29,287 bases of DNA from Clostridiales bacterium (GTDB lineage: Bacteria; Bacillota; Clostridia; Oscillospirales; Oscillospiraceae): positions 510 to 29,796 of the forward strand of contig DQIA01000078.1 in assembly GCA_003525905.1 (NCBI GenBank), in the 5' to 3' direction. Position numbers and translations under genes: made by a program. The notes under the pieces are model-generated. The model was not told where the DNA came from, made no database searches, and worked only from the letters and a program-made list of their open reading frames with translations. This document shows, piece after piece, positions 9,203 through 16,629 of the stretch. Within the stretch, counting starts at the first letter, position 1. The number at the start of each line of letters is the position of its first letter.

Positions 9203-9259
9203 AAGATCACGCCTCTTTCTCAGAAAACAGAGTTGTGCCCAAGGCACTTGATTCTATAT

Positions 9260-9288
9260 ATTTTAGCATAATTCCCGCCGATACGCAA
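9260..9288 (-). promoter_or_regulatory. Promoter of the trpS operon
   Basis: On the minus strand TTGCGT (9288-9283), a 17-base spacer and TAAAAT (9265-9260) with a TG one base upstream (extended -10) form a strong sigma-A promoter. Start of transcription is expected near 9253. The left copy of the insertion-sequence target duplication ends up 28 bases behind the -35. Confidence 0.8.
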
Positions 9289-9315
9289 GGCCCATGTCGT
9301 ATCCTTGCGGTCCGC

Positions 9316-9341
9316 GTCCTTTTTCGGAAAAAAAGAAAAAA
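9316..9341. repeat. 26-bp target site duplication, left copy
   Basis: The 26 bases from GTCCTTTTTCGG to the run of six A abut the left end of the insertion sequence and recur without mismatch at 10393-10418 against its right end. Confidence 0.9.
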
Positions 9342-9351
9342 TGTAGGTTTG

Positions 9352-10278
9352 TCAAACATATTGTACAGCGAACTCGATAGGAGAAAGCCAGTGTAGGGGT
9401 CTCATGGGCAAGTTGTTGGCACGGCGGTTATGAGTGGCAAGCTGTTTTTCAAAGTCTTCAAGCGAATAGAACGAATGGCAGGAATAGAACCGTTTCTGAT
9501 CCTCACGGTGGCTGCGCTCGACCTTGCCGTTGTGTCGCGGTGTATAAGGACGAATCAACTTGTGGCGAATGCCCAGCTCGGCGGCGGTTTTCTCAAACAG
9601 CGTGGGCAGATCGCGCTTGCTGTTAGAAAAACGGTTGGTAAACTCGAACCCGTTGTCCGTCTGGACACACTCCACTTGTATGCCTCTGCGGGCGTACCAC
9701 GCCCGCAGCCTGCGCAGGAAGTCCGCCGAGGAATAGGTGGATTGCTCCGGATACGCCGCCAGAAAGCGCAGCCGTGTGAACTCGTCGATAGCGGTGTACT
9801 GGAACAGGCGAAGCTCCGGGTCTGCGATGCAGCGGCGGGGAACGACCTTGACATCCACCTGAACGCGCTCGCCGGGGTGCGTCATCTGCTCATAAGGCTT
9901 TGGTTTATACTTCTTTTTCGGCTTTTCCGCCGGAAACAGTCCCAGTTTGCGCATGACGCGGAACAGACTTTCCGGACAACGGCTATAGCCGCGCTGCCTC
10001 AGCCGATGCCACAGCTCGAGCATTCCGAGCGTCGGATTGCGGCGGCGCATATCTCGGATGAGCTTCAGCTCGTCTTCCGTGTGCTGATTTGGGTGGCTGT
10101 GCGGACGTCTGGACGCGCAGGCCAGGGACGCCACACTTCCGTCCCAGCGCTTTTTCCAGAAGTAGATGTATGAACGACTTTTGTTGTACTTCCGACTGGC
10201 GCGGCTGACACCATATTTTTTGGCGTACTGCATTAGGGATTGCCGAAAGGCCATGTCTTGTGTTATACTGTTTGACAT
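9352..10278 (-). CDS. IS481/IS1202-like DDE transposase
   Basis: This 308-residue transposase should cut and join the ends of the surrounding element. The N-terminus (about 1-60) holds a helix-turn-helix region (KKYGVSRASRKYNKSRSYIY). The C-terminal part is an rve-type integrase core with candidate catalytic residues Asp142 (VQVDVK), Asp208 (QTDNGFEF) and Glu254 (HNGKVERSHRED). The frame is unbroken and ends 10 bases inside the left terminal repeat. The start ATG follows AAAGGAG with a long 12-base gap. That site lies within one arm of an inverted repeat (10288-10295 with 10333-10340), probably limiting translation. Family-level naming rests on the core motifs and the duplication length. Confidence 0.9.
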   Translation of the reverse strand: MSNSITQDMAFRQSLMQYAKKYGVSRASRKYNKSRSYIYFWKKRWDGSVASLACASRRPHSHPNQHTEDELKLIRDMRRRNPTLGMLELWHRLRQRGYSRCPESLFRVMRKLGLFPAEKPKKKYKPKPYEQMTHPGERVQVDVKVVPRRCIADPELRLFQYTAIDEFTRLRFLAAYPEQSTYSSADFLRRLRAWYARRGIQVECVQTDNGFEFTNRFSNSKRDLPTLFEKTAAELGIRHKLIRPYTPRHNGKVERSHREDQKRFYSCHSFYSLEDFEKQLATHNRRANNLPMRPLHWLSPIEFAVQYV

Positions 10279-10287
10279 GAGGAATAT

Positions 10288-10340
10288 GGTCTCCTTTCTG
10301 GTGTGTTTGGTGTGGTAGCTTAACTATATCACAGGAGACC
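10288..10340 (-). promoter_or_regulatory. Transposase promoter and ribosome-site-sequestering inverted repeat
   Basis: On the minus strand GGTCTCCT (10340-10333) is complementary to AGGAGACC (10295-10288), which contains the transposase ribosome binding site. Between them TGATATAGT (10331-10323) is an extended -10 promoter. Transcripts begun there would lack the first arm, whereas read-through transcripts would contain both arms and hide the site. This resembles the protection known in IS10 and IS50. Confidence 0.5.
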
Positions 10341-10392
10341 CTATTTCTCATACTTTTTTATTCGCTTGTCCAAGATGTATTATAGTCCTACA

Positions 10393-10418
10393 GTCCTTTT
10401 TCGGAAAAAAAGAAAAAA
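10393..10418. repeat. 26-bp target site duplication, right copy
   Basis: A perfect copy of 9316-9341, directly abutting the right end of the insertion sequence. It stops 4 bases before the -35 box of the tRNA promoter. Its CTTTTTC and GGAAAAAAAG halves are roughly self-complementary. Confidence 0.9.
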
Positions 10419-10422
10419 GTGC

Positions 10423-10451
10423 TTGACAAAAAGGCGGCCTTCTGGTATACT
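10423..10451 (+). promoter_or_regulatory. tRNA-Val promoter
   Basis: A consensus -35 TTGACA (10423-10428), a 17-base spacer and TATACT (10446-10451) lie 13 bases before the tRNA. This is a near-perfect sigma-A promoter. Confidence 0.88.
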
Positions 10452-10464
10452 ATGCCTTGCTGAC

Positions 10465-10541
10465 GGACGATTAGCTCAGCTGGCTAGAGCATCCGCTTGA
10501 CGTGCGGAAGGTCATAGGTTCGAGTCCTATATCGTCCACCA
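10465..10541 (+). tRNA. tRNA-Val (anticodon GAC)
   Basis: A full cloverleaf can be drawn. The acceptor stem is GGACGAT with ATCGTCC, the D-stem GCTC with GAGC, and the anticodon stem TCCGC with GCGGA around the loop TTGACGT (anticodon GAC). The T-arm is ATAGG-TTCGAGT-CCTAT. Discriminator A and an encoded CCA end the 77-nt gene. It reads GUC (and GUU by wobble) valine codons. It has its own promoter and terminator. Confidence 0.96.
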
Positions 10542-10546
10542 TATAA

Positions 10547-10580
10547 ATCCCGCTGGCAGGCAGTCAGCGGGGTTCTTTTT
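10547..10580 (+). terminator. tRNA-Val terminator
   Basis: The stem ATCCCGCTG (10547-10555) with CAGCGGGGT (10565-10573) is followed by a T-rich tract (TTCTTTTT), just downstream of the tRNA CCA end. Confidence 0.85.
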
Positions 10581-10598
10581 GTCTATCTCTGCAAATCA

Positions 10599-10639
10599 GC
10601 CGGGCGGCGGACTTTTTCGGTCCACCGCCCGGCGTTTTT
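10599..10639 (+). terminator. Second GC-rich hairpin between convergent tRNA and surface-protein genes
   Basis: GCCGGGCGG (10599-10607) pairs with CCGCCCGGC (10625-10633), and the stem extends inward through GGAC with GTCC around a T-rich loop. TTTTT follows on the plus strand. It lies immediately after the stop of the minus-strand surface-protein gene, so it may serve both directions, though the minus-strand tail is poor in T. Confidence 0.7.
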
Positions 10640-10643
10640 CTGC

Positions 10644-13600
10644 TTATGCCGCGCCGAGGTAGCGCATCAGGATGACGGCGACCTGCGCTCGCGTGGCGTT
10701 CTGCTGCGGCGCAAGGTAGTCCACCCCGCCCTCGCGCGTTCCGGCGATCAGTCCCGCCGCGTTGGCCCACGACAGGGCGTCATAGGCCCAGCCGCTGACG
10801 GCTCCGCCGTCCGGGAAGCTGCCGAGGTCCGCGCGCCCGCCGGTCGGAACGCCGCGCAGGCCTGCATAGCGATACAGGATCGTGGCGATCTGTTCGCGCG
10901 TGACATTGCCGTCCGGCTCGAATTTCCCGCCGCCGACGCCGTTGACGACGCCGTTTTCGGCCGCCCACGCGACGGCCTCCGTATACCACTGACCGCGCGG
11001 CACATCCGTAAAACTACTGCCGCCCGCCGCGCCTGGCTTACCGTCCATGCGCCAGAGCACCGTAACGAGCATGGCCCGCGTCATCGGCTCGTCCGGGCTG
11101 AACATATCGGCCGCCGTGCCCTGGAACAGGCCGTGCTGATAGGCGAATTTCACACCGAAATAGAACCAGTCGCTCGCGCGGACGTCGCGGAACGGGTCGT
11201 TCCACGGCCGTTCCGTTCCGGACCAGCGCGGGTCCTTCGCGCCGCACACTGTGCACGCGCCGTTGCGGTACTGATGTCCCGCAGCCGGGACGGCCTCGCC
11301 GTGCGTGATCTCCGTGCCGCAGGCCTTACAGACCGTGTCGCCGGTGTAACCCGCCTCCGTGCAGGTGGCCGCGCGGGCGTCGCGCAGCTCCGTCTCCAGA
11401 TGGGCGCAGCGCGCAGAGGCGGAAAGCTCCGGATAGGCTCCGTTTTCCAGCATGAAGCAGCCGTTTTTGTCCAGCTGCCGCAGGAAGGACAACCCGGCAA
11501 ATTCCGCCGTCGTGCGCGCCGCCGTGCCGGATGCCTCCGCCTTGCCGCCGACGGCGGTACCGCAGGAATCCGCACGGTAATAGAGATTTTCACGCACGTT
11601 TGTCGAACGGCTGCTGTCCCGACCGATCAGGCCGCCCGCCGTTCCGGCCGCCGCGCTGACCGCGCCGTAGCTGAAGCAATTTTCTGCGCGGTAATCGTTT
11701 CCGTAGCCGATCAGGCCGCCCGTGCCGGAGGAGGCATAGGTATGGGCATTGCGCACCTCGCCGGCGCTGTAGCAGTCGGTGAGTGACGACGCTCCCTCCG
11801 TCATGCACGCACCGGCCACGCCGCCCAGATACCAGCCGCTGCCGGTGACGGCTCCGTAATTCGCGCAGCGGAGCAGGCTGCCGCCGATGCGTCCGGCCAC
11901 GCCGCCGATGCCCGTGGCCGCACCGTTTCCGGTCACGGCGCCGCGGTTCACGCAGCCGGTCAGTGTGCTTTCCTTGTCGTTGACCACACCGGCGAGGCCG
12001 CCGACGCCGTCCGTGCCCGTGACGGCCCCGAGGTTGGTGCAGCCCGTCAGGCTGCTTGCCCCGTCGAGGAGTGCGGCGATGCCGCCCGCCTTTTCGCCGG
12101 TCGAAGTCACGGCCGCTTCATTCACGCAGCCAAGGAACTGCGTGTTCTTCGCCTGCGCCGCGATCCCGGCCGCGCTGCCGTTGGCCCTCGCCGTGCCGGA
12201 GACGCGGATATTCCGGAGCACTGCGCCGTCTGTCGCAAGGAACAGGGCAGCGCCGCTGCCGGTCGACTCCGCCGTCATCTCCGTGATGCGGTAGCCGTTG
12301 CCATCAAATGTACCCGCAAACGGGGCCTGCGTGCTGCCGATGCCGTCGAACCAGCGGACACCGCGGTTGAAGGTCTTGTCATCGTTTGCCAGCGAGATAT
12401 CCGCGCCGAGCAGGACGGTCTTGCCCGCGAAGGAATTGCCCTGCTTGACCAGCTGGGCCAGGCCCGCCAGCTGCCGCGCCGACGTCAGGGTGAAGCGGTC
12501 GGCAGACGGCGTATACCAGTCCGTCTCGGCCAGCTGCGTCCAGACCTTGTGCGTCGTGTAGGCCGTGGCGCGCAGGCGCAGCGAGGCGCTCGCGATCCGG
12601 CTCGTGACGGTGAATTTCCCGGTGTCCGTGCTTTTCTCCGTCTGGGCCGCATCCTGAAAGGTGAAATAGTAACGGAATTTCCCGTTGTAGACATAGCTCA
12701 GATCCTCCGGCTCTGCGCCTTCCGCCAGCGTGGCCGTAGCAGTCAGCACGTCGCCCTCGTAGAGCGGGTCGCCGTCCGCCACGGGATAGTCCGTCACACG
12801 CCGCACGGTCCCGTTTTCCATCACCGTGCCGTCCTTCTTTACCGTGATGGAGAAGGCCGGGGCGTTCTCGATGTACAGCGCGCCCGCCGTCATGCGGGAG
12901 AACACGCCGCTGACGGCCGCGTCCGCTGTCACGGTCGCATAGGGGCCGGTCAGGGTCTCGCCGTCCAGCGTATAGGCGCGGAAGGCCCAGCCGACGTCCG
13001 GCGTATTGGAAAGATGGAGCACCGTGCCGAAGGCCACGCTCTCGCCGCCGTCCGAGGCGACCGTACCGCCCTCCGGCTGCGTGATGCGGACGGTGTGGGC
13101 CGCCGGGCTGCGCTCGGCCTCCCACGCCAGAACGGGATAGCTCCCCTGCACGGCGGCATAGGCCGCGCCGTTGCAGTTCAGCGCGTCAACGAGCTTCTGC
13201 GAGCGCATGTCCGCCTTCGGCATGGCCGTGACGGAGACGGCGCACGAGAGCGCCGTGCCGCTGTACCAGCCGTTCGAGGCCGGATCGTCGTCGCAGCCCT
13301 CGAGATAATAGCAGTCCGAGACGGTGTAGCTGCCGTTGTTGTGGCCGCCGATGGCGCGGCCGCGCTGGCTGCCGTTCGAATCGATCACGCCGGCGTTATA
13401 ACAGTTATAAATGTCCAGCCCGCCGTTGCTGCCGCAGATGCCGCCCGCCGGGCAGGCATAGCCCGTCGTGACCGAGCCGGTGTTGTAGCAGTTGACGATT
13501 GCTCCCTTGCTCCAGCCCGCGCCGACGATGCCGCCGACGCCCTTGGAGTCCGTGTTTTTGACGGAGGCGTGATTCGCGCAGTTTTCCAGATAGATGCCCG

Positions 13601-14462
13601 TGGGGATGCTGCCGCTCCGGCCGACGATGCCGCCGACCATGCGGCGGCCGTAGATGCTGCCGCTGACGGAGAGATTGCGCACGGCTGGGGCCGTTTCCGG
13701 TGCGGCCTCGCCGTCATAGAGGTCGCCCATGTGGCCGATGAGGCCGACGCCCTGCGAATAGGCATAGCCCTTTTCGGCATAGCGGTCGCAGAACAGGTTC
13801 GTGATGCGGTGGCCCTGCCCGTCGAGCGTGCCGTTGAAATATGCCGCGATCACGCGCTCCGTGTTGGCGCGGTCCATCGGATACAGGCCGCCGATCGGCG
13901 TCCAGTTGCTCGAGCCGCCCATGTTGAGGTCGGCCGTCAGATAGACGGTCTTGTCCGAAAAATCGTGCGCAGCATCGCCGACATGGACCGTGCCATACTG
14001 ATTGTCGCCGCCCGCGCCGACGAGCAGGTAGTCGTCGACCCGCGTGGAGACAAGCTCGCTGCGGTCGCCCTTGATGCGGTAGTCCGGCGTGCCCGCGTCG
14101 ACCTGCCCGTTGACGAGGGCCGCAAGGCCCGCGAGCTTTGCAGGCGTGTCGATGGAAAACACCTTCTGCGATGCGTCATACCATGAGATATCGACCGCGC
14201 CGTCCCAGACCGTGGTAGAAAAGTATTCCGGCTTTACGGTGTAGGTCCCGGCGGGACAGTCAAAGGCATAGGCATAGCCGGCCGCCGTCTCCTCGATCGA
14301 AGCAAAGAAGTAGCTCCCGTCGGCCAACTCACAGCGCACCGACGCAAGGTCATAGCCCGCGCGGCGCTCCAGCGTTCCGGTCACCCGCTCCGCGGCAGCT
14401 GCGCCGGGCACGAGGCACAGCAGCAGACAAAGGGAAAGGATCCAGCAGAGAAGTCGTTTCAT
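10644..14462 (-). CDS. Large GLUG-repeat surface protein with three C-terminal SLH domains
   Basis: This 1272-residue secreted protein is last in the seven-gene operon. Residues 1-24 are a signal peptide (MKRLLCWILSLCLLLCLVPG, then AAAA). Two similar blocks, about 105-400 and 690-990, each open with an SxxxLAGLAxLV segment. Each then continues into GLUG-type repeats (GGIVGRSGS, GGIVGAGW, GGLAGVVND, GGVAGRIGG), expected to fold as right-handed beta-helices. Residues 1030-1085 form a Cys-rich motif (CxxCG, then CTVCG), perhaps metal-binding. Three SLH repeats follow from about 1095 (NPFRDVRASDWFYFGVKFA), anchoring it to wall polymer. Its ATG overlaps the ATPase stop (ATGA). A receptor or wall-layer scaffold role for the importer is inferred; no ligand can be read. 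Confidence 0.93.
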   Translation of the reverse strand: MKRLLCWILSLCLLLCLVPGAAAAERVTGTLERRAGYDLASVRCELADGSYFFASIEETAAGYAYAFDCPAGTYTVKPEYFSTTVWDGAVDISWYDASQKVFSIDTPAKLAGLAALVNGQVDAGTPDYRIKGDRSELVSTRVDDYLLVGAGGDNQYGTVHVGDAAHDFSDKTVYLTADLNMGGSSNWTPIGGLYPMDRANTERVIAAYFNGTLDGQGHRITNLFCDRYAEKGYAYSQGVGLIGHMGDLYDGEAAPETAPAVRNLSVSGSIYGRRMVGGIVGRSGSIPTGIYLENCANHASVKNTDSKGVGGIVGAGWSKGAIVNCYNTGSVTTGYACPAGGICGSNGGLDIYNCYNAGVIDSNGSQRGRAIGGHNNGSYTVSDCYYLEGCDDDPASNGWYSGTALSCAVSVTAMPKADMRSQKLVDALNCNGAAYAAVQGSYPVLAWEAERSPAAHTVRITQPEGGTVASDGGESVAFGTVLHLSNTPDVGWAFRAYTLDGETLTGPYATVTADAAVSGVFSRMTAGALYIENAPAFSITVKKDGTVMENGTVRRVTDYPVADGDPLYEGDVLTATATLAEGAEPEDLSYVYNGKFRYYFTFQDAAQTEKSTDTGKFTVTSRIASASLRLRATAYTTHKVWTQLAETDWYTPSADRFTLTSARQLAGLAQLVKQGNSFAGKTVLLGADISLANDDKTFNRGVRWFDGIGSTQAPFAGTFDGNGYRITEMTAESTGSGAALFLATDGAVLRNIRVSGTARANGSAAGIAAQAKNTQFLGCVNEAAVTSTGEKAGGIAALLDGASSLTGCTNLGAVTGTDGVGGLAGVVNDKESTLTGCVNRGAVTGNGAATGIGGVAGRIGGSLLRCANYGAVTGSGWYLGGVAGACMTEGASSLTDCYSAGEVRNAHTYASSGTGGLIGYGNDYRAENCFSYGAVSAAAGTAGGLIGRDSSRSTNVRENLYYRADSCGTAVGGKAEASGTAARTTAEFAGLSFLRQLDKNGCFMLENGAYPELSASARCAHLETELRDARAATCTEAGYTGDTVCKACGTEITHGEAVPAAGHQYRNGACTVCGAKDPRWSGTERPWNDPFRDVRASDWFYFGVKFAYQHGLFQGTAADMFSPDEPMTRAMLVTVLWRMDGKPGAAGGSSFTDVPRGQWYTEAVAWAAENGVVNGVGGGKFEPDGNVTREQIATILYRYAGLRGVPTGGRADLGSFPDGGAVSGWAYDALSWANAAGLIAGTREGGVDYLAPQQNATRAQVAVILMRYLGAA

Positions 14463-15244
14463 TCCATGTCCTCCGTTACAATCAGGCTGCGGACCGTGCC
14501 GCGATCCGTCGGCACCTCCGCAAGAATGGCTTGAATTCCGTAAAGCGTCTGCAGAAGCTGCGGCGTCAGGGCCGTCTCCGTCGGACCGTCCGCCGCAATA
14601 TGACCGCCCTGCAGCGCAAGGATCCGGTGGGCATAGTGCAGGGCATGCTCCGGATTGTGCGTGGAGAGCAGGACGGTGTAGCCGCGCGCAGCCAGCGCCC
14701 GGATCTGCGCCAGCACGCGCTGCTGATTGCCAAAATCCAGATTGGCCGTCGGCTCGTCCATGATGAGAATTTCCGCATTCTGTACGAGTGCACGGGCAAT
14801 GAGCGCCAGCTGCCGCTCACCGCCGGAAATGGTGCCGATGCCCCGCTGCGCAAGCGCCTCGATGCCAAGCCGCTGCAGGGCCTGCATGGCTGCCTCCTGC
14901 TGCCGCCGGCCGGGGCGCTGCAGGACATTCATCGTGCCGGTCGTGCCCATGAGCACAGTGTCGAGCACGGTATAGTTGAAGATCGGCTCCGACGACTGCG
15001 GGATATAGGCGATCTTCTCCGCAGTCTCCCGCCGGGAATAGGCGGAAAGCGGTCTGCCGGAGAGTCGGATCTCCCCCGCCTGCGGTGTCAGAAAGCCCAG
15101 CAGGCAGCGAAACAGCGTGCTTTTCCCAGCGCCGTTTGCACCGAGCACCGCCGTGAGCGTGCCCTTCTGCACGGAAAAGCTCACTTCCCGCAAAGCGGGC
15201 TGCTTTCCGTAGGAAAACGTCAGGTTCTGGACCTCAATTTCCAC
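14459..15244 (-). CDS. FecE/BtuD-type ABC transporter ATP-binding protein
   Basis: This is the cytoplasmic ATPase of an iron(III)-siderophore, heme or cobalamin-type importer, 261 residues from the chosen start. Walker A GANGAGKS is at 35-42, the Q-loop segment IPQSSEPIF follows, then the signature ISGGERQLALIARAL and Walker B ILIMDEPTANLDFG. The GTG at 15244 is preferred because GGGAGG lies 8 bases upstream; a GTG three codons earlier would touch the ribosome site. The gene overlaps the permease by 11 bases and the large surface-protein gene by 4 (ATGA), so all three should be translated together. Substrate class is inferred from family only. Confidence 0.94.
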   Translation of the reverse strand: MEIEVQNLTFSYGKQPALREVSFSVQKGTLTAVLGANGAGKSTLFRCLLGFLTPQAGEIRLSGRPLSAYSRRETAEKIAYIPQSSEPIFNYTVLDTVLMGTTGTMNVLQRPGRRQQEAAMQALQRLGIEALAQRGIGTISGGERQLALIARALVQNAEILIMDEPTANLDFGNQQRVLAQIRALAARGYTVLLSTHNPEHALHYAHRILALQGGHIAADGPTETALTPQLLQTLYGIQAILAEVPTDRGTVRSLIVTEDME

Positions 15245-16256
15245 GCCGCGCACCTCCCGTCAGGATCAGATAGAGGAAGATCGGCGCACCGACGAAGGCC
15301 GTCAGAATGCCGAGCGGAATTTCTCCGGCCGTGGCGAGCCGCGCAATGTCGTCCACGACGATCAGGAACGAGGCACCGAACAGGGCCGCAGCCGGGATCA
15401 GCCGCCGGTAGTCATAGCCGAACAGCATCCGGCAGAAATGCGGGATGACAAGGCCGACCCAGCCGATCATGCCGGAGACCGCGACGGACGCCGCCGTCAG
15501 CAGCGTTGCGCAGAGGATGACGGTGAATCGCAGCAGGCGGGTATTCACGCCCATAGAGCGCGCCTCCTCCTCGCCGAGCGTCAGCAGGTTCATGCGCCAG
15601 CTCAGGATCAGCAGCGGCACGAGCCCGAGCGTGACCGGGATCACAAGAAACAGCACATCCCGCGGCTTGATGGAGGAAAGGCTGCCCATCAGCCAGTAGG
15701 TAATGGCCGGGAGCTGCTGCTGCGTGTCGGCGACGAGCTTGAGATAGGACGTGCCCGCCGAAAAGAGCGACGAGACCATCATGCCGGCCAAGATGAGGGC
15801 AATGGTCTGGTTCGTGCGGCTCATGCAGCTGACAAGATAGGCCGCCGCAACTGCCAGAAGGCCGAACACGAAGGCCGACATCGAAATGCCGAAATAGCCA
15901 GCGCCGAGCAGGATAGCCAGCGCCGCGCCGAAGCCCGCGCCGGTCGACGCGCCGAGAATGTCCGGCGAGACCATGGGGTTCCGGAACATGCCCTGATAGG
16001 ACACGCCCGCGACTGCCAGCGCCGCGCCGATGAGGGCCGCCGCCGCAACGCGCGGGAGGCGGATCTGGAACACAACGTTCTCCGCGCCGTCCCGCCAGCC
16101 CGGCTCCGTCTCGGTCAAGCGGGAGAGCAGCAGGCGGAACAGCTCCTTCGGCGTGACGGAAAAGCGCCCGAGCAGCACGGAGCCGAACAGTGCCGCCGCA
16201 AAGACGGCCCCCAGCACGGCAAAGCGGCGGGGATAGGCGTGGTTCTGCAGTTTCAT
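15234..16256 (-). CDS. FecCD/BtuC-type ABC transporter permease
   Basis: This 340-residue polytopic membrane permease belongs to the FecCD family, which homodimerises to import iron-chelates, heme or cobalamin. Family segments seen are LPRVAAAALIGAALAVAGV, FRNPMVSPDILGASTGAGF, GWVGLVIPHFCRMLFGYD (the ATPase-coupling region) and the C-terminal EIPLGILTAFVGAPIFLYLI. It starts 4 bases after the DUF2149 gene and overlaps the ATPase gene. The single permease gene fits a homodimer. Length and motifs are normal, with no frameshift. Confidence 0.94.
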   Translation of the reverse strand: MKLQNHAYPRRFAVLGAVFAAALFGSVLLGRFSVTPKELFRLLLSRLTETEPGWRDGAENVVFQIRLPRVAAAALIGAALAVAGVSYQGMFRNPMVSPDILGASTGAGFGAALAILLGAGYFGISMSAFVFGLLAVAAAYLVSCMSRTNQTIALILAGMMVSSLFSAGTSYLKLVADTQQQLPAITYWLMGSLSSIKPRDVLFLVIPVTLGLVPLLILSWRMNLLTLGEEEARSMGVNTRLLRFTVILCATLLTAASVAVSGMIGWVGLVIPHFCRMLFGYDYRRLIPAAALFGASFLIVVDDIARLATAGEIPLGILTAFVGAPIFLYLILTGGARRGN

Positions 16257-16260
16257 GGGC

Positions 16261-16629
16261 TTACTTTCCGTTTTCTATAATGTAGTATTTTCCCGTCCCG
16301 GCGTCGTAGTAGACCTCGCCGAGCTTTTCCATGCCCTCGTCGGTCTCGCCCTCGGTAGAGTCCATTTGCTCCAGCTCCTCCGGCGTGAACGACAGGGCGT
16401 CGTCGCGGTCAATGGCGCTCTGGCCGCCCTGCCCCTCGGCCGCGACGGTCTCGCCGACGTTCTCGGAGCTTCTGCCGCCGGTGGAAATGTCCACGTTCCA
16501 GTGGACGATGAGGGCCAGCATCATGCCGACGGCGAGGACGAGCATCGCGTCGGACAGGTTCGAAACATAGTTCATCGGGTCGACGCTCTCCTCCGAGAAG
16601 CGATCCCCGCGGCGTCTTCTTCTCTTCAT
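16261..16629 (-). CDS. DUF2149 protein, ExbD/TolR-like stator partner
   Basis: This 122-residue protein has one membrane helix. Its order is that of ExbD/TolR: a strongly basic cytoplasmic N-terminus (MKRRRRRGDR), a single helix at about 27-46, and an acidic extracytoplasmic tail (50-122). The helix entry NLSDAMLVLAVGMML resembles the ExbD segment PFIDVMLVLLIIFMV, with Asp27 at the place of the proton-carrying aspartate. The start overlaps the ExbB-type gene by 4 bases (ATGA), and AGAGGA lies 6 bases upstream. In my recollection DUF2149 genes accompany MotA/TolQ/ExbB genes in methanogens and clostridia. The ExbD function is inferred from layout and Asp27; no peptidoglycan-binding domain is visible. 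Confidence 0.8.
   Translation of the reverse strand: MKRRRRRGDRFSEESVDPMNYVSNLSDAMLVLAVGMMLALIVHWNVDISTGGRSSENVGETVAAEGQGGQSAIDRDDALSFTPEELEQMDSTEGETDEGMEKLGEVYYDAGTGKYYIIENGK

Larger units (their letters stand above)
9342..10392 (-). mobile_element. Insertion sequence, IS481/IS1202-like, 1051 bp
   Basis: The element carries one transposase gene and has imperfect terminal inverted repeats of about 31 bp. The left end starts TGTAGG at 9342 and the right end finishes CCTACA at 10392. Matching inner blocks include ACAT, TT, ACA and GCGAA. Outside the ends lies a perfect 26-bp direct repeat. Elements of the IS481 family usually make short duplications, while the related IS1202 group is known for duplications of well over 20 bp, which favours IS1202-like. 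The copy seems intact, and the perfect duplication implies recent insertion. It has split the spacer between the divergent trpS and tRNA-Val promoters without destroying either. Confidence 0.88.

Noticed and set aside
9203..9253. T-box leader for trpS
   Set aside because: The leader from the identified promoter is only about 50 bases, with no T-box core and no terminator; only a small GTGCC/GGCAC hairpin is present.
9316..9341. The 26-bp repeat as a pre-existing terminator pair rather than a target duplication
   Set aside because: Both copies abut the exact inverted-repeat ends of the element and are identical over all 26 bases and no further, as expected of a duplication.
12549..14186. A 545-codon plus-strand open frame within the GLUG protein gene
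   Set aside because: Shadow of the GC-rich coding strand, with no ribosome site or recognisable domain.
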